Below are positions 1-14,018 of a stretch of DNA of 64,000 nt, one piece after another. A model generated the notes under the pieces. It saw only the letters and a program-made list of their open reading frames with translations. It was not told the DNA's origin and made no database searches. The DNA comes from Pseudomonas sp. DTU_2021_1001937_2_SI_NGA_ILE_001 (GTDB taxonomy: Bacteria > Pseudomonadota > Gammaproteobacteria > Pseudomonadales > Pseudomonadaceae): assembly GCF_032463525.1 (NCBI RefSeq), contig NZ_CP135971.1:310001-374000 (forward strand), given 5' to 3'. The position numbers were made by a program, and so were the translations under genes. The number at the start of each line of letters is the position of its first letter. Position 1 is the stretch's first letter.

Positions 1-539
1 AAGATCACCGGCATGGCCACCAGCGTGGACTGCACATAGGCCTGCAGCAGGTTGGCATCATCCTGACGGTCCAGGGTCAGTACCGCCATGACCTGTTGCC
101 CGCTACGCAGCTGGATCAGCCTCGATGCGCTCAACAGGTCGTGGCCCTGGGGGCTGCTCAGGTTGACGAAGTCGTCGGGCTGGCCGCTGCCGAATAGCGG
201 CGGCAGCACGGTGTCCTCATCCTTGCCGATCACCAGCAGGCGCTTGCGCGGCACGCTGCTGTCCAGCAGGGTCAGGGTGAAGTTGTCGTGGCCGATGATC
301 TGGTCGCGCAGGCTGTGGGAATTAAGGCCCCGGTCGGCGCCGGACCAGTAGCCCTCGGTGAGGCTGTGGCGCACCTGGTTGAGCTTGTCGGTCAGCTCGT
401 TGCGCGCCCGGTCGTCCAGTTGGCGAGAGATGGTCAGGCAGGAGAGGGTCGCCATGCCCAGCACCAGCAGCGCGCACAGTGCGCTGACGGTCAGGCCCAG
501 ACGCATGGATAGCCGCATCGAGGGGCGCGCAGGCTTCAT
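1..539 (-). CDS. czcS: Heavy-metal sensor histidine kinase CzcS, N-terminal part (cut by window edge)
   Basis: Partial gene, about 179 codons visible; the kinase core lies outside the window. The reading starts with a short basic stretch ([13 protein letters not shown]), a first membrane helix at about residues 12-32, then a periplasmic sensor region. A second hydrophobic segment begins just at the window edge. This is the architecture of CusS/CzcS/CopS heavy-metal sensor kinases. The start ATG overlaps the stop of the upstream response-regulator gene as ATGA, so the two are translationally coupled and form one two-component operon. Next to czcCBA the likely role is periplasmic zinc/cadmium/cobalt sensing and phosphorylation of CzcR. 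The metal is inferred from the neighbours, not from residues seen here. Confidence 0.85.
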   Translation of the reverse strand, partial: MKPARPSMRLSMRLGLTVSALCALLVLGMATLSCLTISRQLDDRARNELTDKLNQVRHSLTEGYWSGADRGLNSHSLRDQIIGHDNFTLTLLDSSVPRKRLLVIGKDEDTVLPPLFGSGQPDDFVNLSSPQGHDLLSASRLIQLRSGQQVMAVLTLDRQDDANLLQAYVQSTLVAMPVI

Positions 540-1210
540 TCCCGGTACTCCAGCACATAGCCTACGCCACGCAGGGTGTGGATCAGCTTGCTTTCGAAAG
601 GGTCGTCGATCTTGGCGCGCAGGCGGCGGATCGAAACTTCGACGACGTTGGTGTCGCAGTCGAAGTTCATGTCCCAGACCTGCGAGATGATGCGCGTGCG
701 GCTCAACACCTCGCCACTGTGGCGCATCAGCAGGTGCAGCAGGGCGAACTCCTTGGTGGTCAGGTCGATGCGCCGATGGCCGCGAAAGGCTCGATGGCGA
801 CCGTGGTCCAGCTCCAGGTCGGCGACCCGCAGCACGCTCGGCAGCCCCGGCTGATCGCTGCGGCGCAGCAGGCTGCGCACCCGGGCCAGCAGTTCGGGGA
901 ATTCGAAGGGTTTGACCAGGTAGTCGTCGGCCCCCATGTCCAGACCCTTGACCCGGTCTTCGAGACGCCCGCGTGCGGTGACCATCATCACCCGCGTATG
1001 GCTTCTGGCACGCAGTGCCGCCAGCACTTCCCAGCCTTCGAGCTGCGGCAGGTTGACGTCGAGGATGATCAGCTCGTAGTCCTGAGTACGCGCCAGGTGC
1101 AGGCCGTCGATACCGGTACTGGCGATGTCAACCACGTAGCCGTTCTCCGACAGGCCCTGATGCATGTATTCGGCCGTCTTGGGTTCATCGTCGACAACTA
1201 GGATCCGCAT
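536..1210 (-). CDS. czcR: Heavy-metal response regulator CzcR (OmpR/PhoB family)
   Basis: 224 aa, normal length for the family. The N-terminal receiver domain (residues 1-115) has the acidic pair D7-D8, phosphoacceptor D51 (in IILDVNLP), T78 and K100. The C-terminal winged helix (about 125-222) has the OmpR-type ending with [14 protein letters not shown] and [11 protein letters not shown]. It is transcribed away from czcCBA and shares an intergenic region of about 225 bp with it. The downstream kinase overlaps it by 4 bp. Likely role: when phosphorylated by CzcS, it activates czcCBA and its own operon. A CopR/CusR specificity cannot be excluded, since these regulators are very similar. The RND pump next door argues for Czc. 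Confidence 0.9.
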   Translation of the reverse strand: MRILVVDDEPKTAEYMHQGLSENGYVVDIASTGIDGLHLARTQDYELIILDVNLPQLEGWEVLAALRARSHTRVMMVTARGRLEDRVKGLDMGADDYLVKPFEFPELLARVRSLLRRSDQPGLPSVLRVADLELDHGRHRAFRGHRRIDLTTKEFALLHLLMRHSGEVLSRTRIISQVWDMNFDCDTNVVEVSIRRLRAKIDDPFESKLIHTLRGVGYVLEYRE

Positions 1211-1253
1211 GGATGTTTCCTGTGCTGGGTGGCAGGGCGGCGATTCTGCAGGT

Positions 1254-1266
1254 TGTAGCTGCTACA
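1254..1266. promoter_or_regulatory. Inverted repeat in czcR-czcC intergenic region
   Basis: Perfect 6-bp arms TGTAGC and GCTACA around a single T. It lies about 45 bp upstream of the czcR start and may belong to the czcR promoter. Whether it is a protein site is inference. Confidence 0.4.
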
Positions 1267-1317
1267 GGGTCAAGCCGCTGGAAACTCTAATACAGGGGCG
1301 CTGGGCGTTGGGCTGCC

Positions 1318-1331
1318 TTACAGAATTGTAA
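1318..1331. promoter_or_regulatory. Candidate metal-box (CzcR/CopR-type operator) upstream of czcC
   Basis: TTACA and TGTAA arms separated by four bases (TTACAGAATTGTAA). This resembles the TTACA-n4/5-TGTAA boxes bound by heavy-metal OmpR-type regulators in pseudomonads. It lies 105-118 bp before the czcC start in the divergent promoter region, a fitting place for activation of czcCBA. Confidence 0.55.
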
Positions 1332-1435
1332 TTTCCGGGCAATCCTGGCGATAACGGCGCCTTTCTACAGTCCCCGGCACTGAATGGGCGGGCCGTCCGG
1401 GCTCGTCTGCGCGTTGTACCTGGGGAGGTCTGAAC

Positions 1436-2674
1436 GTGTCCGGGGATCGAAATCCTTTACTGCCGTCGCGCTTGGCGTGCGGGCTGTTGTGCGCGTTGTT
1501 GTTCGGCGCAGGCCCGGCCCAGGCTGCCGACCTGAGCCTGGCGGCGGCCATCGAGGCGGCCTTCGCCAATAATCCCGAGCTGGCCGCCGTGCGCCAGGAA
1601 CTCGGTATCGCCGCCGGCGAACGGCGCCAGGCGGGGCTGATGCCCAACCCAGAGCTGTCGTGGGAGGCCGAAGACACCCGTCGTGATAGCCGTACCACGA
1701 CGGTGATGCTCAGCCAGGCCCTGGAGCTGGGCGGCAAGCGTGGTGCGCGCATCGAGGCGGCCGAGCGCGGCCAGGACGCCGCTCAGCTGGAACTGGAGCG
1801 CCAGGCCCTGGAGCTGCGCGCCGACGTAGTCGCGGCCTTTCATGCGGCGGCGCGGGCGTATGCCGCCGTAGAGCTGGCCGAGCAGTCCCGGCAGTTGGCC
1901 CAGCGTGGCCTGCAGGTGGCGCAGGGGCGGGTGCGTGCCGGTCAGGTCTCGCCCATCGAAAGCACCCGCGCCCAGGTGCAACTGGCGGAAACCGAGCTGC
2001 AACTGCGCAGGGCCCGGGCCCTGCGCGACGACAACCTGCGCCAGGTGGCCAGGCTCACCGGTCTGCCCGCCGAGGGCATCGATGGCCTCGGCGGGCAGGC
2101 GCTGGCACCCGGCAGTGCGCCCGCCGCCGCCGACCTGCTGGGGCGTCTGGCGCAGACCCCGGCGCTGCGCCTGGCCGAGATGCAGATCCGCCAGCGCGAG
2201 GCCGACCTTGGTGCGCAGCGTGCCCAGCGAATTCCCGACCTGAGGGTCAGCGTCGGCAGCCAGTACAGCGAGCAGGAGCGCGAGCGGGTGAATGTCGTCG
2301 GCCTGTCGATGCCGTTGCCGCTGTTCGATCGCAACCAGGGCAATGTCCTGGCCGCGTCCCGGCGTGCCGACCAGGCCCGCGACCGCCGCAACGCCGTAGA
2401 GCTGGACTTGCGTACCCGAACCCGCTCGGCCCTGGAACAGTGGGCCACGGCGGCCAACGAGGTGGAGTCGTTCAGCCAGGTGATCCTGCCGGCCGCGCGC
2501 ACCGCCGTAGACAGCGCCTCGCGGGGCTTCGAGATGGGCAAGTTCGCCTTCCTCGACGTGCTCGATGCCCAGCGCACCCTCATTGATGCCCGCACCCGCT
2601 ACCTCGAAGCCCTGGCCGCTGGCAGCGAGGCGAGAGTGGCCATAGAGCGTATCTACGGCGCCAGCCAACCCTGA
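1436..2674 (+). CDS. czcC: CzcC, outer-membrane channel of RND metal efflux pump
   Basis: 412 aa, TolC-like outer membrane efflux protein. The start is GTG with a strong Shine-Dalgarno (GGGGAGG) seven bases upstream. A signal peptide of about 30 residues ends in PAQA before ADLSL. Two repeats of long alpha-helical, Ala/Arg/Glu/Leu-rich coiled segments make up the body, as in OEP-family proteins. A typical conserved stretch is seen near residue 300 (VVGLSMPLPLFDRNQGN). It forms the outer-membrane exit duct of the CzcCBA complex. First gene of czcCBA; czcB follows after 60 bp. Confidence 0.92.
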   Translation: MSGDRNPLLPSRLACGLLCALLFGAGPAQAADLSLAAAIEAAFANNPELAAVRQELGIAAGERRQAGLMPNPELSWEAEDTRRDSRTTTVMLSQALELGGKRGARIEAAERGQDAAQLELERQALELRADVVAAFHAAARAYAAVELAEQSRQLAQRGLQVAQGRVRAGQVSPIESTRAQVQLAETELQLRRARALRDDNLRQVARLTGLPAEGIDGLGGQALAPGSAPAAADLLGRLAQTPALRLAEMQIRQREADLGAQRAQRIPDLRVSVGSQYSEQERERVNVVGLSMPLPLFDRNQGNVLAASRRADQARDRRNAVELDLRTRTRSALEQWATAANEVESFSQVILPAARTAVDSASRGFEMGKFAFLDVLDAQRTLIDARTRYLEALAAGSEARVAIERIYGASQP

Positions 2675-2734
2675 TTTCCGATCCGCGCCCTTGCCACTGT
2701 GTGGTGCGGGCCTGTCACCCAAGCAGGAGCACTC

Positions 2735-7185
<4,451 letters not shown>

Positions 7186-7199
7186 TTCACCAGCGCCAG

Positions 7200-7239
7200 C
7201 GCAGAACGCCCGCGGTCGCAAGACAGCGGGCGTTCTGCG
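7200..7239 (+). terminator. Terminator of czcCBA
   Basis: A 14-bp perfect stem, CGCAGAACGCCCGC with its complement, around a 12-base loop, starting 15 bp after the czcA stop. There is no clear T-run, but the stem is GC-rich and well placed. Confidence 0.75.
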
Positions 7240-7271
7240 TGTTGAGCCTGGGGTTGTGCAGATGACGAAAT

Positions 7272-7313
7272 GGTCATTCTGGGGTCATGCCGGGTTAATT
7301 CACGGCTGGTTAA
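7272..7313 (+). promoter_or_regulatory. Two pairs of direct repeats before the DUF2790 gene
   Basis: GGTCAT occurs at 7272 and 7283, exactly 11 bp apart, which is the spacing of OmpR/PhoB-type half sites. GGTTAA occurs at 7293 and 7308. The block ends about 30 bp before the start codon of the DUF2790 gene, so it may be an activator site. The regulator is unknown; CzcR is one option by proximity. Confidence 0.35.
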
Positions 7314-7344
7314 GCTGGCTCCATCTTTTGAAGGAGAACCCCCG

Positions 7345-7671
7345 ATGAAAACCCTCAAGACCCTCGCCGCCATCCTCGTCTTCGGCCTGCCCCTGGCCGC
7401 CCAGGCCAACAGCCCCGAGCACGTGCGCCCGCAGGGCCCCCAAGGCTGGCGCGGCACCGTCGAGCATTTCGCCGAGCAGAGCGGTCGGCCCGCACCGGCG
7501 ATCACCGAGTACCGTTATGGCATGCCGCTGGACGTCGCCAAGATGCATTTCCAGAGTCCTCTGGACAAGAGCTGCCAGGCGGTGCCGCGGCTGATGGTCT
7601 ACGAGAACAGCCAGGGTGACCTGCAAGCCATGCGCTACCAGGCCATGAGCGGTTGCCGCTCTAACCAGTGA
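7345..7671 (+). CDS. Small secreted DUF2790 protein
   Basis: 108 aa. The start ATG has AAGGAG eight bases upstream. A signal peptide of about 22 residues ends in AAQA before NSPEH. The mature part holds the family pattern seen in Pseudomonas DUF2790 proteins: YRYGMPLDVAK, then a Cys before a VPRLMVYENSQG stretch, and a final Cys (MSGCRSNQ). The two cysteines probably form a disulfide in the periplasm. The function of the family is not known to me. It lies just after the czcCBA terminator with its own probable promoter, so a link to metal stress is possible but only by neighbourhood. Confidence 0.8.
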   Translation: MKTLKTLAAILVFGLPLAAQANSPEHVRPQGPQGWRGTVEHFAEQSGRPAPAITEYRYGMPLDVAKMHFQSPLDKSCQAVPRLMVYENSQGDLQAMRYQAMSGCRSNQ

Positions 7672-7728
7672 GTCAGGACGTCGCGCCGGGCGGCCACCGC
7701 AAGGCAGCGGCTGTCCGGCGTACAGCAT

Positions 7729-9354
7729 CTAGAAGATGTAATCGGTGGTCAGGAAACTCGAGTCGCGATTGCGGATGATGTCACTGACCAGCGTCTTGTT
7801 GCTGTCCTGGAAGCGCGTGGCGACCAGGGTGCGGATGGAGAACACGCGCAAGGCGTCATGCACGGACAAGGTTCCCTCGGCAGAGTTCTTGCGGCCATTG
7901 AAGGGATACTGGTCCGGCCCGCGCTGGCACTGCGCGTTGATGTTGATCCGCCCGACCTGGTTGGCGAAGGCGTCCACCAGGCGCCCGACCTCGGCCGGAT
8001 CGTTGCCGAACAGGCTCAGTTGCTGGCCGTAGTCGGAGTCGAGCACATAGTCGATCACCGTCTGCAGGTCGTTGTAGGCCACCACCGGCACTACCGGGCC
8101 GAACTGTTCCTCGTGGTACACGCGCATCGCCGGGGTCACCGGGTAGAGCAGGGCAGGGTAGAAGAAGCTCTGCAACACCTCGCCGCCGCCTTCGTTCACC
8201 ACCTGCGCACCCTTGTCCACGGCATCGGCCACCAGGCCTTGCAGGTAGTCGGTCTTGCCCGGCTCCGGCAGCGGTGTCAGCGCCACGCCCGGCTCCCACG
8301 GCATGCCCGGCTTGAGCTGCGCCAGCCTGGCCTGGAATTTCTCCAGGAACGGCTGCACCACGTCTTCATGCACAAAGAGAATCTTCAGCGCCGTGCAGCG
8401 CTGGCCGTTGAACGACAGCGCGCCGGTGATCGACTCGTTCACCGCGTTGTCCAGGTCGACGTCCTTGAGCACGATGCCGGGGTTCTTGGCATCCAGGCCC
8501 AAGGCGGCGCGCAGACGGTGCGGGCGCGGGTGTAGCTTCTTCAGGTCGCTGGCGGCCTTGTTGGTGCCGATGAAGGCGAACACATCGATCTTGCCCGTGG
8601 CCATCAGCGCACTGACCGTTTCGCGGCCACGCCCGTAGATCACGTTGATGACCCCGGCCGGAAAGCTGTCGCGGAACGCCTCCAGCAATGGGCGGATCAG
8701 CAGTACACCGAACTTGGCCGGCTTGAACACCACGGTGTTGCCCATGATCAGTGCCGGTATCAGGGTGGTGAAGGTCTCGTTGAGCGGGTAGTTGTACGGG
8801 CCCATGCACAGCGTCACACCCAGCGGCACCCGGCGGATCTGCCCCAGCACGTCCTGCTCCAGCTCGAAGCGGCTGGAGCGGCGGTCCAGCTCCTTGAGGG
8901 CATTGATGGTGTCGACGATGTAGTCGCAGGTGCGGTCGAACTCCTTCTCCGAGTCCTTGAGGTTCTTGCCGATCTCCCACATCAGCAGGCGCACCACGGG
9001 CTCGCGCTGCTCGCGCATGCGCTTGAGGAACTGCTCGACATGGCGGATGCGCTCGGCCACGCGCATGGTCGGCCAGGCGCCCTGGCCACGATCATAGGCG
9101 CGCACGGCGGCGTCCAGCGCGGTCATGGCGGTGTCGGCATCCATCAGCGGCGTGCTGCCCAGAATCACTGGTTGCAACGCCTCGCCCTCACGCAGACACA
9201 CCGGGCTGCGCACCGGCGCCAGCGGCCCCGACCAGCTCTCCAGAATGCCATCGACCAGGTACTCGCGCTGCTCGATGGCCGGCCCTGGCTGCCAAGTCTG
9301 CGGAATCTGCTCAAGGGTGGGGAACAGCGTTTCAAGACGACTGGCCTGCGGCAT
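7729..9354 (-). CDS. gapN: NADP-dependent glyceraldehyde-3-phosphate dehydrogenase (GapN-type aldehyde dehydrogenase)
   Basis: 541 aa from the ATG preceded by GAGGTGAT. Aldehyde dehydrogenase fold: cofactor region with GPYNYPLNE (185-193) and FKPAK (210-214), and the catalytic cysteine C320 in FNGQRCTALK. The region usually reading LELGGK is LGLDAK here, so the usual general-base glutamate is not seen at that spot. To my knowledge this is a trait of the long GapN-like subfamily found in pseudomonads. The family oxidises glyceraldehyde-3-phosphate directly to 3-phosphoglycerate, making NADPH without ATP. It is monocistronic, facing the DUF2790 gene tail to tail. The substrate is inferred from family resemblance. 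Confidence 0.75.
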   Translation of the reverse strand: MPQASRLETLFPTLEQIPQTWQPGPAIEQREYLVDGILESWSGPLAPVRSPVCLREGEALQPVILGSTPLMDADTAMTALDAAVRAYDRGQGAWPTMRVAERIRHVEQFLKRMREQREPVVRLLMWEIGKNLKDSEKEFDRTCDYIVDTINALKELDRRSSRFELEQDVLGQIRRVPLGVTLCMGPYNYPLNETFTTLIPALIMGNTVVFKPAKFGVLLIRPLLEAFRDSFPAGVINVIYGRGRETVSALMATGKIDVFAFIGTNKAASDLKKLHPRPHRLRAALGLDAKNPGIVLKDVDLDNAVNESITGALSFNGQRCTALKILFVHEDVVQPFLEKFQARLAQLKPGMPWEPGVALTPLPEPGKTDYLQGLVADAVDKGAQVVNEGGGEVLQSFFYPALLYPVTPAMRVYHEEQFGPVVPVVAYNDLQTVIDYVLDSDYGQQLSLFGNDPAEVGRLVDAFANQVGRININAQCQRGPDQYPFNGRKNSAEGTLSVHDALRVFSIRTLVATRFQDSNKTLVSDIIRNRDSSFLTTDYIF

Positions 9355-9513
9355 GACGATCACCTCGCTCGATGGGTGAAAAGGGGAGAGCCCCACACAC
9401 TACGCCTGCCCAACCCGGCAAAGAACCCCGAATTTGCGAACAGACTGATTTTTATCAACTTTTTTCATCTCGGTGCTTGACGTTAATCTTCAACGCGGTA
9501 TGATGGCGCCAAT

Positions 9514-9589
<76 letters not shown>

Positions 9590-9608
9590 GAATTTTGTAA
9601 TAGGAATC

Positions 9609-9703
9609 AAGGTCTTACGCAGCTCACGCTGAGAGATCGCACCAGTGATGACGCAGATGTCACTGGCACGCGATACCAGTGATAAGCACGTAAGACCTTT
9701 TTT
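9609..9703 (+). terminator. Long nested hairpin with T-run after tRNA-Asn
   Basis: Outer stem AAGGTCTTACG (9609-9619) pairs perfectly with CGTAAGACCTT (9689-9699) and is followed by TTTT. Inside lies a second hairpin, CCAGTGA (9642) with TCACTGG (9660), and a third copy ACCAGTGAT at 9675. It may terminate the tRNA transcript. The repeated CCAGTGA units may also be a relic of an element end. Confidence 0.55.
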
Positions 9704-9785
9704 CGTTTCCTGTTACAAAAAGCTCGGATTGCCGCTTCGGGTGTGCCCATGCCGTCTCTAATCAATCGATCTAGAGGCGTGCACC

Positions 9786-10022
9786 ATGAACATCGCATCC
9801 ATCGTTTCCACCAAGGGCGGACCCGGCAAGACCACGGTCACCGCCAACCTGGGCGCATTCTGCGCCGATGCCCAACTCCGAACCCTGCTCATCGACCTCG
9901 ACACCCAGCCGTCGCTGTCGTCGTTCTATCGCCTGGAGCACGAAGCCCCTGGCGGCATCTTCGATTTCTTCCCAGGCATCCTCGGATCAGGTCGCACTAT
10001 TCATCGGTGTTTGCGGTCTTAA
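9786..10022 (+). pseudogene. Truncated ParA-type ATPase (integrative-element relic)
   Basis: 78 codons. The first 65 or so match the N-terminus of ParA/Soj proteins of integrative conjugative elements: MNIASIVSTKGGPGKTTVTA with a deviant Walker A (KGGPGKTT), LLIDLDTQPSLSSFY, LEHEAPGGI. The homology then stops and the frame ends after RTIHRCLRS. A full ParA is about 250-290 residues, so more than two thirds is missing, including the later ATPase motifs. Such parA genes are often the first gene beside a tRNA attachment site in this element class, and tRNA-Asn is 200 bp upstream. Likely left behind when an element was lost. Confidence 0.75.
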
Positions 10023-10099
10023 GCCATTGGGGTGGGATATCCAGTCCAGTGGCACAAATGGGGATGGGCCTGCCAGGTTGAATCTTGAAAGGTGTTGTG

Positions 10100-10576
10100 A
10101 TGGAAAACGCGGATGTCAGTCGTTTCAAGTCGCTCGATGATCGTAGCAAGATCGAATTTCTAGCCCATTTCGATGGCGCTTTGAAACTTGAATTTGTGAA
10201 TTTCCTGGCAGATCTTGCCAGCGATCCCGAGCAGGACGATCTTCTCAGAATCGAGGCGATGAAGGTCGTGGGTTTGTACAAAGGGGCTTACGATGGCGCT
10301 GAGGTGCAACGGAAGCTCTTATACATCGCTCTACGTGAAGATGAGGATGATGAGGTAAGGGTGTATGCCTTCAACTCGCTGGCTTTCGTGGATGTCGGTG
10401 ATGTCGAGGTGAACGCATCCAGAGCGCTGGTCAAGAGCGATGAATATATTTTGATCAAGGCGGCTGCTTTTTCACTGATCGCTCAGCACAAGCATTTGCC
10501 GGTCGCTCGAGAGGCATTGCAAGCGATTCAGGGCGACAAGGAGTTTGGCAAGGCTGCGGTGAGGGAGTTGGGTTGA
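10100..10576 (+). CDS. HEAT-repeat-like small protein, possibly an orphan immunity protein
   Basis: 158 aa, acidic, all-helical, without signal or membrane segments. Two or three degenerate HEAT-like helix pairs are visible (LLRIEAMKVVGLYKG, DDEVRVYAFNSLAFVD, EYILIKAAAFSLIAQHK). The ATG has AAAGG seven bases upstream. Base composition is clearly lower in GC than the flanking genes, suggesting transfer. Small HEAT-like proteins of this kind often neutralise polymorphic toxins. No toxin gene is visible, but the 75 bp between the parA fragment and this gene could be the last piece of one. The function is inference. Confidence 0.6.
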   Translation: MENADVSRFKSLDDRSKIEFLAHFDGALKLEFVNFLADLASDPEQDDLLRIEAMKVVGLYKGAYDGAEVQRKLLYIALREDEDDEVRVYAFNSLAFVDVGDVEVNASRALVKSDEYILIKAAAFSLIAQHKHLPVAREALQAIQGDKEFGKAAVRELG

Positions 10577-10649
10577 TTTTTTATATCAAGTGGCTGATTG
10601 ATGCTCTTACATTTATGTCGAGGCACTCCGCTCAAATCAGCACTGGCCC

Positions 10650-11198
10650 TTATCTGCGCCATTCAGCCATACACAGAACCTCGTGTGAAGAGCAGGGGGC
10701 CGGAGCGCAGCCGAGATGCACAGTGCGCCGCCCGCTCAATGGGAGTAGGCAGGTACTTTTAAAGGCATCCCCAAGGTAAAGCGATTTACCACTTTCCATC
10801 GCCCGCTTGGCCAGACTCTGTAAATCTTTCAGCACCGGTACGAGATCTTCGGGTTCGCAGCTGAGTTCTTCGGTTGCGGACCACAGCACGGATGCCTTGC
10901 TCAGCGCGACTTCATTCGCTTGCGCCAGGACTTCCGTCAGTTCATCGGGAAACCGGTACAGCCAGGACTCACCGTCATCCCCGAGGAAGATGTCCTCGGG
11001 CATGTGTTTTTCGTCGTTCCATTCCTGCTCTTCCAGGATGGCCCAAAGTGTGCCGATTTCAAGATCGGTAAAGCCCTTGTACTGGACGGGCCTCAGCTGA
11101 GCTGCAATTTCTGCACCCTAATGGGACGTTTCGATTCGAGTGGCGTAGCGCAATGCATCGGCATCACTCGCCACGAAAAAGTCTGCAATGGTACTCAT
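10650..11198 (-). pseudogene. Gene of unknown function interrupted by in-frame amber stop
   Basis: An open frame starts at ATG 11198 with a good AGGAG site (MSTIADFFVASDADALRY). It is stopped by TAG at 11118-11120 and then continues in the same frame without a break to 10650. The continuation holds the conserved-looking core: LRPVQYKGFTDLEIGTLWAI, then RFPDELTEVLAQ, then SVLWSATEELSCEPEDL. A single base change would restore a protein of about 180 aa. The tail after SLYLGDAF becomes Cys/Arg-rich and may be read-through past a lost natural end. It resembles small cytosolic proteins of unknown role, often orphan immunity-like, in pseudomonads and actinobacteria. It sits in the element-scar region next to the HEAT gene. 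Confidence 0.65.
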
Positions 11199-11295
11199 GA
11201 CCGTTCTCCTGATTGCCTGACTTGTTGTGGTTGCAGGGTTCGGATTGTAGAAATGCCTAGAAAGGAGAGTGCGTGGCCCCAACTGGGACAGGCCA

Positions 11296-11328
11296 TCGGC
11301 CCGCGCAGTGGATGACTGCGCGGGCCGA
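11296..11328 (-). terminator. Terminator-like hairpin after the ABC exporter gene
   Basis: A 14-bp perfect stem (TCGGCCCGCGCAGT and its complement) with a five-base loop lies 7 bp beyond the stop of the minus-strand ABC gene. It is very GC-rich with no T-run. Confidence 0.65.
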
Positions 11329-11335
11329 CGCCTTT

Positions 11336-13189
<1,854 letters not shown>

Positions 13190-13470
13190 TGTGGTCTCCA
13201 ATTGATCCGTCAGGGAGATTGTGTCACCGACTGAGAGCTTTGAGTGGGTTAGGTGTCACTGGAGGGCAAAACGTTCCACGGCTGCGGCGTCGTCCGCGCC
13301 CCGGCGCGGTGTTGACCCCTGTCGTCAGCAAGGCACAGCCGTGCCGAGCCCTGCAACGTTGCGCCTGTTCGGTGTCAGACAACAGCCGGATTGCCCAGCC
13401 GCAATGAGCGCTAGAGGTAAACGGCGAAGCCTGCGGCTTGAATTGAACCCAACACTGTTCGGTCAGACCG

Positions 13471-13549
13471 TTGGAGCTTGCTCGCGATGGCTGCGTCATG
13501 TTCACAGCAGATACAGCGGCGTGGCCCGCTTTTCGCGAGCAAGCTCCAA
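13471..13549. repeat. REP-type inverted repeat
   Basis: TTGGAGCTTGCTCGCG (13471-13486) and its exact complement (13534-13549) face each other across 47 bases, a Pseudomonas REP doublet. It lies in the roughly 500-bp gap between the ABC gene start and the DUF1161 gene. I see no gene elsewhere in that gap. Confidence 0.8.
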
Positions 13550-13691
13550 CAAAAGCCGAGAAGCGTTTAATCGAGCTGTATTGGACGTGAACCCCTTGCG
13601 CTGCAAGCCACCGCACCCAAGCGCAGCGGTGGGTACAACTGTCTGCCCCGGCTGCTGTCCGAGAGTAGAGTGGGCTAACGACAGGTGCAGG

Positions 13692-13952
13692 ATGATCGGT
13701 ATGAAAGGATGTACGGCAGTGCTGCTGGCGCTGGGTGTGCTGAGCAGCAATGCCTGGGCCACGCCCAAGTCGTGCGAAGAGCTCAAGAAGGAGGTCGAGT
13801 TGAAGATTCAGGCTGCCGGGGTGTCCAGCTATACGCTGGAAATCGTACCCAGCGACCAGAAAGTCGACGCCAGGGTGATCGGCACCTGTGATGGGGGTAA
13901 CCGCAAGCTGGTCTACCAGCGTACCGACCTGATTGGCTCGCAGATAATGTAA
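13692..13952 (+). CDS. Small periplasmic DUF1161 protein
   Basis: 86 aa. A signal peptide ends in NAWA before TPKSCEELK. The mature part has the DUF1161 pattern: CEELKKEVELKIQAAGV, YTLEIVP, VIGTCDGGNRKLVYQR, with two cysteines likely paired. An alternative ATG nine bases downstream (13701) has an equally good AGGA site and would give a more typical leader. The function of the family is unknown. It has no operon partners. Confidence 0.75.
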   Translation: MIGMKGCTAVLLALGVLSSNAWATPKSCEELKKEVELKIQAAGVSSYTLEIVPSDQKVDARVIGTCDGGNRKLVYQRTDLIGSQIM

Positions 13953-14018
13953 AGGTGCTGTAAGGGCGGTCTCGACGACCTGACAGCGAACAGGCAGGCC
14001 GTCGGAAATGGCTGCCCC

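Noticed and set aside
10573..10779. Short plus-strand frame after the HEAT gene
   Set aside because: No ribosome-binding site or recognisable motif, and it overlaps the tail of the interrupted minus-strand gene.
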